From NCBI GenBank assembly GCA_947095535.1, contig OX352772.1, positions 319,682,018 through 319,746,017 of the forward strand: DNA of 64,000 bases, given 5' to 3'. The stretch's first letter is position 1. Every line of letters begins with the position of its first letter. The notes beneath the pieces were generated by a model that ran no database searches, had not been told where the DNA came from, and saw nothing but the letters and a program-made list of their open reading frames with translations. Positions 11,601-24,214 of the stretch are shown here, in pieces. The position numbers and the translations under genes were made by a program. The DNA is from Poecilobothrus nobilitatus (taxonomy: Eukaryota > Arthropoda > Insecta > Diptera > Dolichopodidae).

Positions 11601-12403
11601 GAGGAAGAGTACAGTAGAGTAGACTGTGCCAACTGTGTACTCTGTTTCTATAAAACTTGACCATCTTTTAAAAATTTTCAGATGTTTTAGTACCGACGTT
11701 AACTACAGAGATATATTTATGTAAATTGTTGAGTTGTATGACAGCTATCCGAATCTATTGCACAAGCACAACCAAATTTTACAGAAGTTGTTGCCATAAA
11801 ACTTGATCATTATTTGTAAGATTTCAGACCCCTAGCTTCATTAAGTTCCAAGAGGTACAAGAAGTCTGAACCGGCTATTTTATACCAACCAAATTTTGCA
11901 AAAGTTGTTGGCATGTAACTCGACACCTCTTTACTAAATTTCAGATTCCTAGCTTCAGTAGACACTGAGTTATTTTCATTTAAAAAGAGAAGTTGTATGG
12001 CAGCTACCCGAACCTGTCGTATCATCACAACCAAATTTTACAGAAATTGTTGCCATAAAATTTGATCATCATTTGCAAAATTTCAGATACCTAGCTTGAA
12101 TAGATACTGAGTTATTTCCATATAAAGAAAGAAGTTGTATGGCAGCTACTCGAACCCGGCAACCGAAAATGCTGTTTAAATAGCGAAACTAACAATTTTG
12201 CAAAAGTGGCGTAAAAAGAATTTCAGCCTCCTAGCTTCTTTATTTTTTGAGTTATTGTGCGGACAGACGTACATCGCTTAATCGACTGAGAATTTGATTC
12301 TGAGCCAATCCGTACCTTTGACACTATATCTAGCTTGACTTCTTTAAGGTGTCACAAACGTAATGGCAAATTTATTATACTCTTGAACATTGTTCATACG
12401 GGT
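11601..12403 (-). mobile_element. DINE-1/mini-me-like repeat with internal tandem units
   Basis: It reads from 12403 down to 11601: a terminus TACCCGTATGAAC, then ...TATAATAAATTTG, a GATATAGTGTCAAAGGTA block, GAATTC-like and CGATTAAGCGATGTACG blocks, a degenerate GTCC tract, then AAAAAATAAAGAAGCTAGGA. About four tandem units of roughly 115-145 bp follow, starting near 11732, 11861, 11991 and 12132. Each has GTATGGCAGCTACyCGAA, ACCAAATTTTACAGAA and CAGATACCTAGCTT-like blocks. The end is GAGGAAGAGTACAGTAGAGT (11601-11620). The same blocks occur in order at 60977-61400 and 62942-63345. The layout matches insect DINE-1/INE-1 (Helitron-related) repeats that carry GTCY microsatellites. Confidence 0.65.
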
Positions 12404-12686
12404 TTAATTAATATGTTAAATGTGCAGCTATTTAAAAAGGTGTATATACATACTTCTGTTTAGTATTATTTACTTATATACTGCACTTTTTTTATTAAAA
12501 CTAATTACAAAGTAAACAATTTTATGAATTTATTGATTGTTTTATTTAAAAAATAATAAGTAATTTAAAAAATTTCTTACTCACCTTGAGTTTAAATTTT
12601 TTTTTTCTTTTTCATTCCGAAGACTTAAGAGGAGCAAGATCGAGCATCCAAAAAGTTGCTTATTATTTATTCATATTAAACTAAGC
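12404..12686. other. AT-rich spacer
   Basis: Spacer between the DINE-1-like repeat and the 166-bp tandem duplication. No feature is seen. Confidence 0.5.
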
Positions 12687-13018
12687 TTCAGTTATATTTT
12701 AATCATTATTTTGACTAAGCCGTTGATTATTCGGTTATAGCTATTGTTTAGAAAATATAATACTTGAGCATCATGTATTATACTCTTATTATTTATTTTT
12801 TTTTATCTTACGTTGCGATATTAATTATTACGATACAAACTATTACGATATATTCAGTTATATTTTAATCATTATTTTGACTAAGCCGTTGATTATTCGG
12901 TTATAGCTATTGTTTAGAAAATATAATACTTGAGCATCATGTATTATACTCTTATCATTTATTTTTTTTTATCTTACGTTGCGATATTAATTATTACGAT
13001 ACAAACTATTACGATATA
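12687..13018. repeat. Tandem duplication, 2 x 166 bp, one mismatch
   Basis: Copy one is 12687-12852 and copy two is 12853-13018. They line up without gaps, including an identical T9 run. I find a single difference (T at 12790, C at 12956). Such identity in sequence this A/T-rich means a recent duplication or gene conversion. The unit lies directly downstream, on the minus strand, of a tRNA-like head (13030-13105), and may be a duplicated SINE body. Confidence 0.9.
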
Positions 13019-13029
13019 AATATTAATAT

Positions 13030-13105
13030 TGGGTATATTCGAAGAGGGGTTCGAACCTGACCACTTTGATTGCAAGGACGGCGATATAAACACTACATCA
13101 TTATT
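13030..13105 (-). repeat. SINE-B-like tRNA-derived head
   Basis: On the minus strand, TGATGTAGTGTTTAT (complement of 13086-13100) resembles a pol III A box. It is followed, at about tRNA spacing, by a perfect B-box-like GGTTCGAACCC at 13047-13057. The sequence between has a CCTTGCAATC anticodon-loop-like string. The head parallels the tRNA-like region at 41800-41860. Pairing of an acceptor stem is not evident, so it is read as a SINE promoter region rather than a functional tRNA gene. Confidence 0.5.
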
Positions 13106-13263
13106 CAGATATGATTATAAAATTATCTACTCATGCAAACTCAAAAAAACAAAGGAAAACATATTGTGTAACTTTTCTAAACCTAAGTGATTATTATCTA
13201 CATCATCTAGATACATCTAGTACTTGTAAAAAGAATTTCAATTTTAAAAATTATTATTTTACG

Positions 13264-13887
13264 CCTATCATTGAAAGCGTAAACGCGATTGCGCCGGAGA
13301 AATAAGTTGGTTTTTGCTCAAAAGCTATCATTGAAAACGTTGCAGAAAATTGCCGAACGGTAAATTTGTTGAGATATCATTCAAAAAGCATTTCAACAGC
13401 AGATTGTATGAATTTTTGTATGATTGTATGAATTTTTGTATGATTGTATGAATTTTTGTATGAATTTGTATGAACATTTTGACATTTTCTGTCGGTAGTA
13501 ATTTTATTGCAGATTCATACAATTTAAAGTCGACTTGATATTTGATATTGTTACTCTTTGAATTGCTTTTTATTTTTTATTTTTATATTTATTATTAATA
13601 TCAAAATACAAAACTGTTTTGTACGAAATTGTAATTGTTTTGTAAGATCAATATAGTAAACTACGGCTGTCAAATTCAGTTAATTTTTTTGAACAGCTGA
13701 TTTTTAAATTTCCTTAATACATATACATAAGTAAATAAAAAAATGTTATGTTAAATTTGAAATGTCAAAAAACTTTACCGCTCCGCGCTTGTCTTGTGTT
13801 TTCAATGATAGTGAAATTATTACGGCAGGAATAAATGCGGATCTGAATTATTTCTGCCGCAATTGCGTTTACCTTTTCAATGATAGG
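13264..13887. mobile_element. DNA element with ~100-bp inverted repeats
   Basis: The left arm starts CCTATCATTGAAAGCGTAAA (13264-13283) and continues past a second CTATCATTGAAAACG (13327-) to a CGGTAAA block (13358-13364). The complement of the right end starts CCTATCATTGAAAAGGTAAA (13887 leftward) and also has CTATCATTGAAAACA and CGGTAAA blocks in the same order (about 13776-13816). So both ends carry the same two-motif pattern in opposite orientation over about 100 bp. The interior has a 20-bp x3 tandem repeat (13402-13461) but no transposase. Likely a MITE-class element. No target duplication was resolved. Confidence 0.6.
13402..13461. repeat. Short tandem repeat, 20 bp x 3
   Basis: Three exact head-to-tail copies begin at 13402, 13422 and 13442 (unit GATTGTATGAATTTTTGTAT), followed by a decayed partial unit. 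It lies inside the 13264-13887 element. Confidence 0.9.
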
Positions 13888-14883
13888 CAAATTCATTTAT
13901 ATAAACACATAGTTTCCTTTGTTTTTTTTTGCAACAAAAATAACAATGCTAAATGTATCTCGATGTCGAATGTATTCCATTTTGCCCTAAATATATCAAT
14001 AGAAGCAACAGATTTTCTTATGGATAACTAATATTTAGTTATTTGATTAAAGAAGGAAGAAAGCGAATACAAGTTTTGAATTTAAAATGGTTTTAAATTA
14101 AAATTAAATAACTGCTGCATATATTACATATAGTGTATGAATATGAATGAAAACCTATTTATATATAAAAGATTAAAATATCATAATAATATAAACAATT
14201 TTATACTAAATAATATATACAACAATAATCTTCATTAATATGGTGTAGGTACCAATTCATTACAAATAAATTATTCAATTTTCTTATATTTAAAATTCAT
14301 TTGTAAATTAATTTTATTTATAATAAGCCGAAAGAAAAAAAAAAAAAACGATTGAAAATTTTATGTTATTTTTTTATTTTTCCCTTTTAAATAATCATTA
14401 AATTTTCTATGCTCTATTAAAATGATAAAAGAAAAATGACCCATTTCATAAATAAAGTAATTTTTTTTTTAATACATATTTTATATCTATAAAATACATA
14501 CGTATATTATTTAAAAAAAAAATAAAAAAATTGTTTATTGGATTATCATATATAACTTCATATTAATTTACATTTACTAAAAAAAAAAAAAAGAAAAAAT
14601 AATATATAATATATAATATATAATCATTAATAAACAGATTAATTTAAATTAAAACAAAAAAAAATACTATAGTATACAATTTAGATACAATATTATCTAA
14701 AGATTATTATTGTGGGTTATCCAGTAAAAATAATTTATTCAGAAAAGAGAGAAAAATATCAAAAAAAAAAAACAATTTCTTGTCCTCCATTATAATAAAA
14801 TTTAATTTGTTTCTACTCAAATTTCTTAATGACGTTAATCAATTATGGGTACCTTTTTAAGGTCTGATGACTCTTGAATATTA

Positions 14884-14918
<35 letters not shown>

Positions 14919-15760
14919 AAAAAAAAATAGTAGAACCGGGCGATAATCTTACAAATTATCAGAGTTGTTCAAAGGTATTGATGATGATGACCAAAAAAAA
15001 AAAAAAAAATCAAACAAAAACAAATAATAATAAGAAGAAAAATTATTAAGTAAATCCAATATTCCAAAAATAAAATGATAAAGAGGAAAAACAAATCTTT
15101 ACTATGAGAAAATGACAGGTAAGGGTATTCATATATGTGTATATATACCTTGTTATATAAGATTTTCTCATTTGATTTTGGTTTAATGTTTTTTTTTTAT
15201 GATAAAATCAAATTTCCATATCATTTTTCACAACATTTAAAAAGATGTTATTAAAACATTTTTCATATATATATATATATATATACATCTTTTTTTTTAA
15301 ATTAAATTAATATTGATAGCTTTTCAATATCATTGTTTATTTTTTGTTTTTGTTTTTTCTTTTTTTTTTTTTTTTTTGTTTAAGTTTTCAATAATTTTAA
15401 AAGTGATATCTAATGATAATAAACCATCTTTTTAAAAATTTTTATTTAAGTTGTTATTAAAATTTTAAAAATAATGATGGAAATAAATTGATTTAAAAAT
15501 ATTGAAAATAATAAAATTGAAATTATTAAAATTTGAGTTGGCGTATTATAACTTTATAGAATCAATATAACTGTATAGAATTTTTAGAATAGTGGATTTG
15601 ATGTTTTTTTTTTTTTTAATTTTTTTTTTAAATTTTATTTTAACTGACTCAATATTTTATGAAATTTTTTGTATCTTATATTAATTTGTTGAGTATTAAC
15701 GTATTTTTTTACAAATATAACTTTAACTACATACATATGTATATAGATAAATAAATGATT
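13888..15760. other. Low-complexity AT stretch with long A and TA runs
   Basis: It contains an A33 run at 14885-14917 followed by another A9, further A runs near 14581 and 14993, a TA dinucleotide tract at about 15265-15285, and long T runs near 15360 and 15605. No gene is seen. The open frames here are products of poly-A translation. Confidence 0.7.
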
Positions 15761-16260
15761 TTTTATGGAGCTGCACTAAATTGACCGTAGTTGTCCGTGT
15801 AAAAATTGATCGGATATACTTTCGCAAAAGAGCTACGAACTATTAAGATGACATTATCACATAACGGTACTTTGTATCTCAAAAACTAAAAATATCTCAG
15901 TTTCCGAATATATATGCCATTAAGACCGATACCGTTGCCTCCATGTACGTTCGAAAAATGCATTAGAAAATTTTCCTAACATTTTGCAGTACATATTTTA
16001 CTTAAACTGTTATATTTTTCTTCTATGACAGTATACAGAAATAAATTTCTACAATATTGTAGATCATAATACTATCTTCGATAAACATCTTGTTTTATCT
16101 TAATCGGTGTTGTCGTTTCTGAGATATTACAGTTAAAAAATGTTATTATATTATGATGTTAGGAAGGTATGTTCACACTATTTTCAATGGTATATATTAT
16201 GTATGGTATAGTATGTTATAGATTGGCATAAGTATGGTATGGGTTGGCAAATAGTCCCAC
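15761..16260. other. Complex non-coding block, probable old repeat
   Basis: More balanced in composition than either flank, with blocks such as CACATAACGGTA and TATCTCAAAAACTAAA that recall the DINE-like and R2 repeats elsewhere in the window. It ends in GTATGGTATAGTATG-like short repeats (about 16187-16242). No coding frame. No boundaries could be set. Confidence 0.35.
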
Positions 16261-18285
16261 CAGAGAACACAAATGAGAAATTTAAACTTAGGCAAATTTT
16301 CATATAAAATATATTAAAGGTCTGACAAGACTTTTCTGTTTATTGAAAGGGTTAAATAACTGAAAAATTTAAAACTATTCTTTTTTTTTTTGCATTTTCA
16401 CTTATTAAAATAAATAAATTAATTAATTTGAGCTCTTTATCATATAGTATACCATAAAATATATTTTATTGATTCTTTTTTCTATTTTTTATCCGATGTT
16501 AAGGAAGCTATTAAAATCGAAAAAAAAAAGTTTGTTTGAAATTATAGGTGTAGATATTCTAGGAAAATGTCGTTATTTATGCGCATTATTTTAAAATCAC
16601 TAATATAGAAAAAAATTTTTTTTTTTGCACCAAAAAATCTGTAAAAGCCAACAAAATGTATATAAATAAAATATGTTATAAAAAGCCAACAAAATTTATA
16701 AAATTTTAGTGAAAATAATATGTAATTTAAACCTTTATAAATATTTTACAGTCCGTATCCCTAAGTACCTACACTAAATATATTTAAAATTGAATTAACC
16801 AATTCCGAAAATAGATTTAAGAGTTTCAGAAACATTACTATAGTTTTTACTTCTTTTTTACATTTTTGTTGGTAATAATGTCGTTTGTTTCGTTTCTTTG
16901 TTTTTAATAATTTTTCAAAATTTAATTTCGTTCTATTCGTTGGTCCACCCAACTCTCGGTTAATAAACCTTATACCTACTACCGTTAATTAAAAACTCTA
17001 TGTTGTTAGTTCTTTTTATGTAACCTCATTTATTAGGAAAATAAATCGTTTCAAAGCTAAAAAAAAATCTTTTTTCAAATATTTCTAGCTCCAGTAGGGG
17101 TTCATTTTTTTTCAATTACCTATATAAAAACATCAACGACAGGACATTTTTTGAACCTTGTAAATCAATATAAATATTTTATAGTTTGTTTGCAAATTTA
17201 GTATATAAATCTACAGTTATGTGAAAATAAAATTTTGTAAATAATTTTACGCTTTCAGGCAGAAGCTTAAAATTTTGAAAGAAGGAAGAATTTTAACAAT
17301 GGTTACCCCCGAAAATATGCCTGTACTTCCCTATGTTTAACAGCTATTAAAGGTTAAAAATATTGCCTTTTATCAGTTTTAAAGTTGGTTTTACCAGAAA
17401 TACAATACAAATAGAATACCTACTGTCTTATTATCTATAAATAAAAATAATCAAATTTAATTATTAATAAATTTAAAGTAAAAAATAGCACAAATTAACA
17501 TTAAATACGAAAAACATAAAAATAAAAATAGAATTAATAAGCTTTTTTTTGCATTTATCTTTGTTTTGGTTCAGCATTTGATGCCATCTAGTATCTAGTA
17601 CAAGAATTATTTTGATTACATTGAATATTTTGGTTTATATATATTTATACCTGATTTTTATTGTATTATGAAATATTTTGTTTTTTATGTTAATGTAACA
17701 TAATTGAACACCGTTTTATTTTACACTTTTAGTATAATTAATTTTTTTATAAAATATTTTAAGAAAATGTTTTTGAATTTTAGAACATTTTACATTTTTT
17801 AATCTTTTTCTTTTTTAGGTTAAAAAAAATTAGGTTAGGAAAAATATTTATAAATTTTTCGTAGCTAATATAACGATTAGTACTTAGTATTGAAAACAAT
17901 ATATTGAAAATAGTTTTTGTAATCCTTTTTGTAGAGTTCTACATTTAGTTTCTATAAATACATAATTATATTCAATATAAAATTATGTTTATAAATAATT
18001 TTAGTTAAATCACTTAAAAATCACATCATAGAAAAAACCCAATTTTAAGTGTATTACGATATTATTTAGTCAAAAAAAAAGCTATTAAAAAAACACTTAA
18101 AAAATCTATAAATTTTGTAACAAATAGAAACATTTTTGTAACAGAGAATTAAAAGATTCATAAACAAAGTAAGAAAGCAAAAAATTGACTTGCTATTTAT
18201 TCTCAGGAAACAAAACTAACAATATTAATTTCGATTAAATCTCATTTTTACCGATCGCATACATGTAATGTATAAGGAAGGTTTT
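16261..18285. other. AT-rich stretch with a possible R2 fragment
   Basis: Around 17015-17400 there are degenerate traces of R2 minus-strand blocks (a TATGTAACCTCATTTATTAGG start and a TTAACAGCTATTAAAGGTTAAA block). The rest is A/T-run filler without genes. Confidence 0.35.
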
Positions 18286-18640
18286 GTGATGACTCCAAAA
18301 TTTCGAAGCTCAGATTTTTTACATAATATAGTCATTTCTCCGGTACGTTGAAACCTAAATTAAGTGTCTGTTTCTGTGTCTGTTTGGCAGTCTGTGGCCA
18401 CATGTACACCCCAAATTGCTGAATTTTGATAAAATTTCATATTTAAGATTTTGACGTAAATATCTCAAATTAAAAAGCTTTTGATAGAAATCAATCAACC
18501 CCAAGTGTCACTTTTCTAGGGCCGTTTTTACATTTTTTACGAATATTTTGGAATGGAAAAAATATTTTGAAAAAAGTTATTAGGGGGAAGTTGTTACCCA
18601 AGTAAACACAACAACTTTTTCATAGTTGAAAATACATTTT
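18286..18640. repeat. Decayed repeat with GTCTGT tract
   Basis: It holds a degenerate GTCTGT-rich tract (about 18363-18400) next to a TCTCCGGTACGTTGAAACCT block and a GAATTTTGATAAAATTTCAT block. This is the style of the mini-me/R2 repeats in this window. The family cannot be fixed. Confidence 0.35.
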
Positions 18641-19918
18641 TATATACATTTTCTATAAGTTTTCCTGTTCGTACAATAATTCTTGTGGTGGATTTTTTCA
18701 ATATTATTAACCTAAAATTTTTTACAAAGAACTATCCAACAAATGTTTTTAAGCAAAATATCTTAAATTTAATTAATTACTATAAAATATAAATTTTATA
18801 ATACATAGCTTTTATTTTTGAAAGTTCTAAACTGAGTGGGGTAACCATACTGACGTATATTAAAAATTTTATTTGCTAAAATAAACAAACTCTAAACTAT
18901 TTTGGTAAAAAATAATCCCTCAAAACAACATGTTACCATCCTCTGTTAATAATTTTTCAGTAATATAGTTGTTACTACAATTAATAAGAACGATATATAA
19001 TAATGTTATATTATATATTAAAATCATATTATGGCGTAGTTTCTGTGTGATCACGTCATGTTGTAGTGAGAAGTGATCTTAAGTGTATTTTTATTAACAA
19101 CTTTTATTGAACTTACTCGTGGTTAGAGGAATCGTGGAATCTTGCAAGCTATTTTAAACACACTTCCCGTTGAGCTAGAGACTTGAAATTTTTGCCCAGT
19201 TTAGATTCCGGTGACAATACATGATTCTAAAATAATAATACCAAAAAACAGTAGAGAAGTTAACTGAATTAGCAAAATAAAATGTTCATACAAAGATTAC
19301 AAATTTTTAAGAGTAAAAAAATAAGATGAAATTTGCATTGACATGTCTTTGTAACTATTTAAGATATTACAGATTTTTTAACAGAATTATTACAGAGTAA
19401 AATAAAAATATGAAATTTGCCTTGACATATGTGCGTTTGTTGTTGCTTTTTAATTAGCTATAGACAAAACTAAATGTATACATGTACATAATATATAATT
19501 TTATAGTTTATACATTTTTCTTTTTCATGAAACACACAAACAAAGAAATGGCAATTATTTTTAAATTTTTGTTTGTTGCATAATGCATTATACATATGTA
19601 AATATGTAGATATTTACGTTAACATACATAAAGTAGATACAATGTATGTACCATATCTTGAAAATATGGAAAATTTCTGATTGATTTTTATACACTTGTA
19701 CATATTATGTATATTATGTCTATTTAAGTACCTATGAATAACATATTAATATTGAAATTTTTGAAATTTGAATTTCCCAAGAAAAAAATATCAATCCATA
19801 TTAAGAAAATATTATGTAATTTATTGCTATGCTATCCTATTTTAATTACATAATTCATTTCAGAAATTATTTCCAGTAAACAATAAAAAAAAATATCAAA
19901 ATACCTACTTAACTTATA
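18641..19918. other. AT-rich stretch
   Basis: Mostly filler. Around 19030-19215 it is more complex and includes CCCGTTGAGCTAGAGACTTG, a phrase typical of the dispersed repeats here. No gene is seen. Confidence 0.45.
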
Positions 19919-20068
19919 TATAGCAATTATACATATATGTGCCATAAAGCCTGTAAAATTAAAATAAAAGCTGGATGCATCATTATAAACTTAAATTTTT
20001 AAAATATTGCCTCCATCTTTTATATTAATTTCACGGGCTTTATGGCAAGCATATATATAATTGCTATA
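19919..20068. mobile_element. Foldback MITE, 60-bp arms
   Basis: The left arm (19919-19978) and right arm (20009-20068) are inverted repeats matching at 51 of 60 positions without gaps, with a 30-nt loop. The shared core is TTGCCATAAAGCC-like and the ends are TATAGCAATTATA. Short size and almost complete palindromy are typical of a non-autonomous foldback element. The terminal TA may be part of a TA target. Confidence 0.75.
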
Positions 20069-23000
20069 TTGAAATAAATTTTTTTAAAGAAACTTCCATC
20101 GTAACAATATAATTTAGAAAATTACAGAAAAATTCGCAATTAAAAATTTATTTTCTACTTTTTAGTTCAAAAAAAGCTGTTTTTTAAAAAGTTTTTTTAT
20201 TATCATTTTATTCCTGGTTACTTCATTTAATCAAATGACAAGTTTAAAAAAAATTTTTCAGACTTGGTACATTCTCTTGGTAATTTGTAGATAAATTTTC
20301 TTGTTACATCAATAAAAGTTAAATCTAAGGTATGTACGGAATTATTCAAAAATACCCTCTTCGTCGTGTCAAATTGTTACTGAATAAGCTGTCTTCCACC
20401 TTTATCAAATAATGAGATCCTAAACACTAACGCAGTATATTCGCTTCGGGTTCGGAGTAAGGATAGGACAGGGATGCGGAAACTTAACTGTAACCTTTTA
20501 TAAAATGGATTTATATTTTGACTAAATAAAAGATTATTTTTTTAATATTATGTTTAATAGTAAAAATTAAACTATATATTTAAAGTTAAAACATCCATAA
20601 ACATAAACGTCCATTCATTTAAAGCTAAAACATAAACAACATGCGGTATCTTTTAAAATAAATTGTTTTCTTTAACAAATTGAACTTCTAATAAAATTCC
20701 CATTTCCCATTATTAAAGTTATTACATCAATAAAAGTTAAATTATATTTCCTTAGATCGATCTTTTACAATAAGAAACTAAGAAATAGTTCGAGGTGGTC
20801 CTGTTTTAAAATTGTTTTTTTTTTTTTTTTTAATTGAAAACTTTTATTCAAAAAATTACAAAAGAATAGAAAACTATATATACATTACATATCTACTAAA
20901 TTTAATAGAGTTCACCACCAACCTAAAAATGAATCCAAGCCAAATAATCTAAAATACTTTGTAGTTTAAGATTTAATTTTCATTTGATATGTCTATAAAA
21001 TTATTATTTTCTTTGTTAAGAATTTTTATTAGATTTATATTGTATAGATACACATATTTTTTAGAATAAATGAATTTGAAACCCTTCTGCCTATTGTGGG
21101 CATATGATATTCAACAATATTAAATATAGTGCAATAGGTTCGGTGTTAATAAAAATTTAAAATTTGAACCTGAATATTGATTTCTATATTAAAAGAAAGC
21201 TAATTTGAAAATTTTCTAAAAGTTAAATGATATTTAAAGAAAAAAAAAAATAAAAATAAAATAATAAAATTATTTAACATCTTGTGTCTAAGTTTGAGAT
21301 ACAAACAAAAATTATTATTTTCTCTGTCAAATTAAGTGAAATTTCATCTTGTTTGATCGTTCATTTCACTTCAATAAATTCTGTTTATGTTTTTTAATGT
21401 ATGCTAAAAGGAAAAAAAAAATATCAGATCGTGTTTAAATAATTGTAACTGGAACTAACGTAGGTTGACTCTATAAAAATTTCTAATATTGTATACTGAT
21501 ACAGACATATAAGCAATCACCCAGATTTTTATTTTAATTTTTTTAAGTTTCTTTTCAAAATTTTGTAATGTTCTTTGTTGACATATTATCTCAGTCAGTC
21601 AATCATTAACTTGTTCTTAAATTTTTTGTTCTGGTTCTTAATTTGAAAAAAATAAAAAAAAATTCAATCAACGATTATTTAACTATTAAGAATTTAATTG
21701 ATATTATATTATAATACCTATCTGCTGCTTAACATATGATATCTACTGCGAATTCAACTTAACGATTTAAATAATCGTAAAAAAGTACGATATATAAAAA
21801 CTCAAGAAATTCAAACGGGAGCTTAAGATATTATACAAATATAATTTTCAATGTTTTAATTTATTCTATTAGATATTTTTTTAAATAAATCTAAAGGACT
21901 AAGTGTGTTTGTTTGTTTATTATTTAAGCATTCCTACCAAATTTTTTAACCAAATTGTGTAAGAATGTTCCTCTGTTTTTCGTTTTTTCGTATTATCGCT
22001 ATTTAACCGTTTGAGTTCAACATAGAAACTTAGTTCCTTAGACATATGTTGACATACACATGACATATGTTTTAGAGGGATTCATATGTTTATACCATAA
22101 TATCCATAATGTAATTTAAAAAGATGTAATTCATAGTGAATGAAATACATATAATTAACTGATATTCATTAAATTAAAAAAAAATAAACTATTAACATAT
22201 TTTAAACACATTAATTATTTTTTTGTTCTCCTTTTAATTCTTTTGGAAGTAGTATAGGGCATCAACTTACCTCCTCCATTGGTTTCGATTGATTTATTCG
22301 ATGATTTTAATTTCCCTCCCAATTTTTTTTAATTTTTTATAACAATGTCGTTATTGTTCGACGCCAAATGTTATTGGGCAGACTACGTCTTGGGTGTCTT
22401 TGTGTATTCTAGGTCTATTCTATTGTCTATTGGGTATTCTAGATCTATTCCTAGTTATACTTTCAGCGTGTTTTCTTAAATTTGTATTTCTTTGTTGTAT
22501 TATTGTTGTTCTTAGTTATATTTTTAAATTATGTAGAGATTACGAAAATTTAGATTACGCCAAAGTAATGAACTTTTGATTTATTTCTAATGAATATCTT
22601 AAAATGCTTTGTATAGCATTTTGTTTTTTTTTTTTTTCAAAAAAATTAATATTATATGCTTTTATATTACATTTTTTTTTTTAAGTTTGGCTAGACTTGT
22701 CCCATTATCAAAACACCTCAGAAAAGAAAAACAATAATTAATTGATATAATTTTGTTACGTCCAGTGTCTCTTTAAAACACAAAAATTACAAACAAAATG
22801 TAATATTAACAGTTAGAAAATAAGACGTGTAGAATGTAAAAAGTCAAAGTCTAAATAGTGTATGAGTAAAAGTTTTTTAATGTTATCCACTAATTGAAGT
22901 GTTCAGTTCAGTTTAGAAGAGTTTTTCCAGTTAAATGTAATAATTTATTTGAAAATAAAAAAAAAAGGATGAAAAGAGATAATATATATGTACATATGTA

Positions 23001-24214
23001 TGTATGTACATGTAGTAAATTAATTTTTGCGCATGATATGAAAAAAAAAAATAAATATTGTCTCTCTTATGTTTTCTAATTTGTTATTAAGTTTTAATTT
23101 ATGTTTTCTAATCACATAGTAGAATGCACGTTAAATCATAGTCCAGATAATTTAATTCTGATTCCATAAGTTATTAATTTAAAATTATAACTGTTATTAC
23201 AGTTATTTAGAAAAATGAATGGTTATAATTGGTTTTTAAGTGGTTATAAGTGTTTAATTTGCCCGTAGATAAATTAAAATTATTATTACTTTAATCGTAT
23301 CTTCTTTTTTGTGCATATAAAGGTAATTTACAAATAATTGAGAATAATATAGAGTAAAGTATTTTAATTGAAATTATTCTTGTGATTTGATTTCCATGTC
23401 ATTAATTTCACTGAAATGTAAAATTTAATCAATTGGATTAATGGACAAAATTACCCGTTATGTGAAAATTAAAAACTATAAATAATATTTTGAATGGTTT
23501 TTGTCCTTGCTTTGAATTTTTTTTATACAAGTACACATTTACATAATATTACATATTATGTATGTCTATGTATGTATGTATGTCGAGAAATAAACAATTA
23601 ATAACTGTAATAATTTTTTTTTAATTAATTTATACAATTAAAATTTTAATAAAATATGTATGTGTGCAATATCTCATTTGTTGTTGAAAATATAATATTT
23701 AATTATTTACGGAATTCTAAGTGCAAACTATAACAGTCTTCCATCGGAGGATCGAAGGATTTGAGAAAATTCTTGATAGAAATTGTTGTTGTTTCATATA
23801 TAAAAAATATGCACCGATCTTCGACTAAAATATCTTCTACCTTAACCTTATTGCATATTTTATTTGCTCGAGGAAATTAAGTCGAGGATATTTTTTTGAA
23901 GTTAATTTGATATTTCGTTTTTAGAATTTATTTGGAGTTTAGAAGTTATTTCGTTTCGGTTTTGGAATTTATTGGGAATGCATCAAATAAAAATAGCACA
24001 TTCGACTAATTAATGATCTATAAAAATTCTTTAAAAAATTTTTTTGGCATTTTTTTTTTTTATCTAAAAATTATTTATTTTCCAAAATCAAAGCTCAAAA
24101 ATTATATTTGAGTTTTCAAAGTGAAAAATAGATATTTATTCAAATAATAATATAATATAACAGATACATGCCAACTAACATTTTTTAAAAATACCAATCA
24201 ACATTTCTGGAAAG
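20069..24214. other. Long AT-rich non-coding region
   Basis: No gene is supported. It contains a moderately complex patch at 20330-20490, a 30-bp-period imperfect duplication of GTATTCTAGrTCTATTC at 22404-22450, and ATGT/TATG microsatellites at 22983-23012 and 23556-23583. A GTAAGT donor-like site on the minus strand at 22264 has no convincing acceptor. Confidence 0.5.

Noticed and set aside
11810..12034. Open frame sharing an LNENNSVS...LKFS...VSS...MP-TF-KF string with one at 62970-63170
   Set aside because: The shared peptide reflects two copies of the same DINE-1-like repeat. The frame runs across internal tandem units and neither start nor stop is conserved.
13030..13105. Functional tRNA gene on the minus strand
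   Set aside because: A perfect B box is present, but the A box is degenerate and no 7-bp acceptor stem pairs. It fits a SINE head better.
13762..14031. 89-codon plus-strand frame
   Set aside because: Its first half is the inverted terminal repeat of the 13264-13887 element, and no domain is recognisable.
22264..22330. Minus-strand GGAG|GTAAGT donor with a 17-codon open stretch
   Set aside because: No polypyrimidine tract or plausible acceptor upstream. GTAAGT is frequent by chance in this composition.
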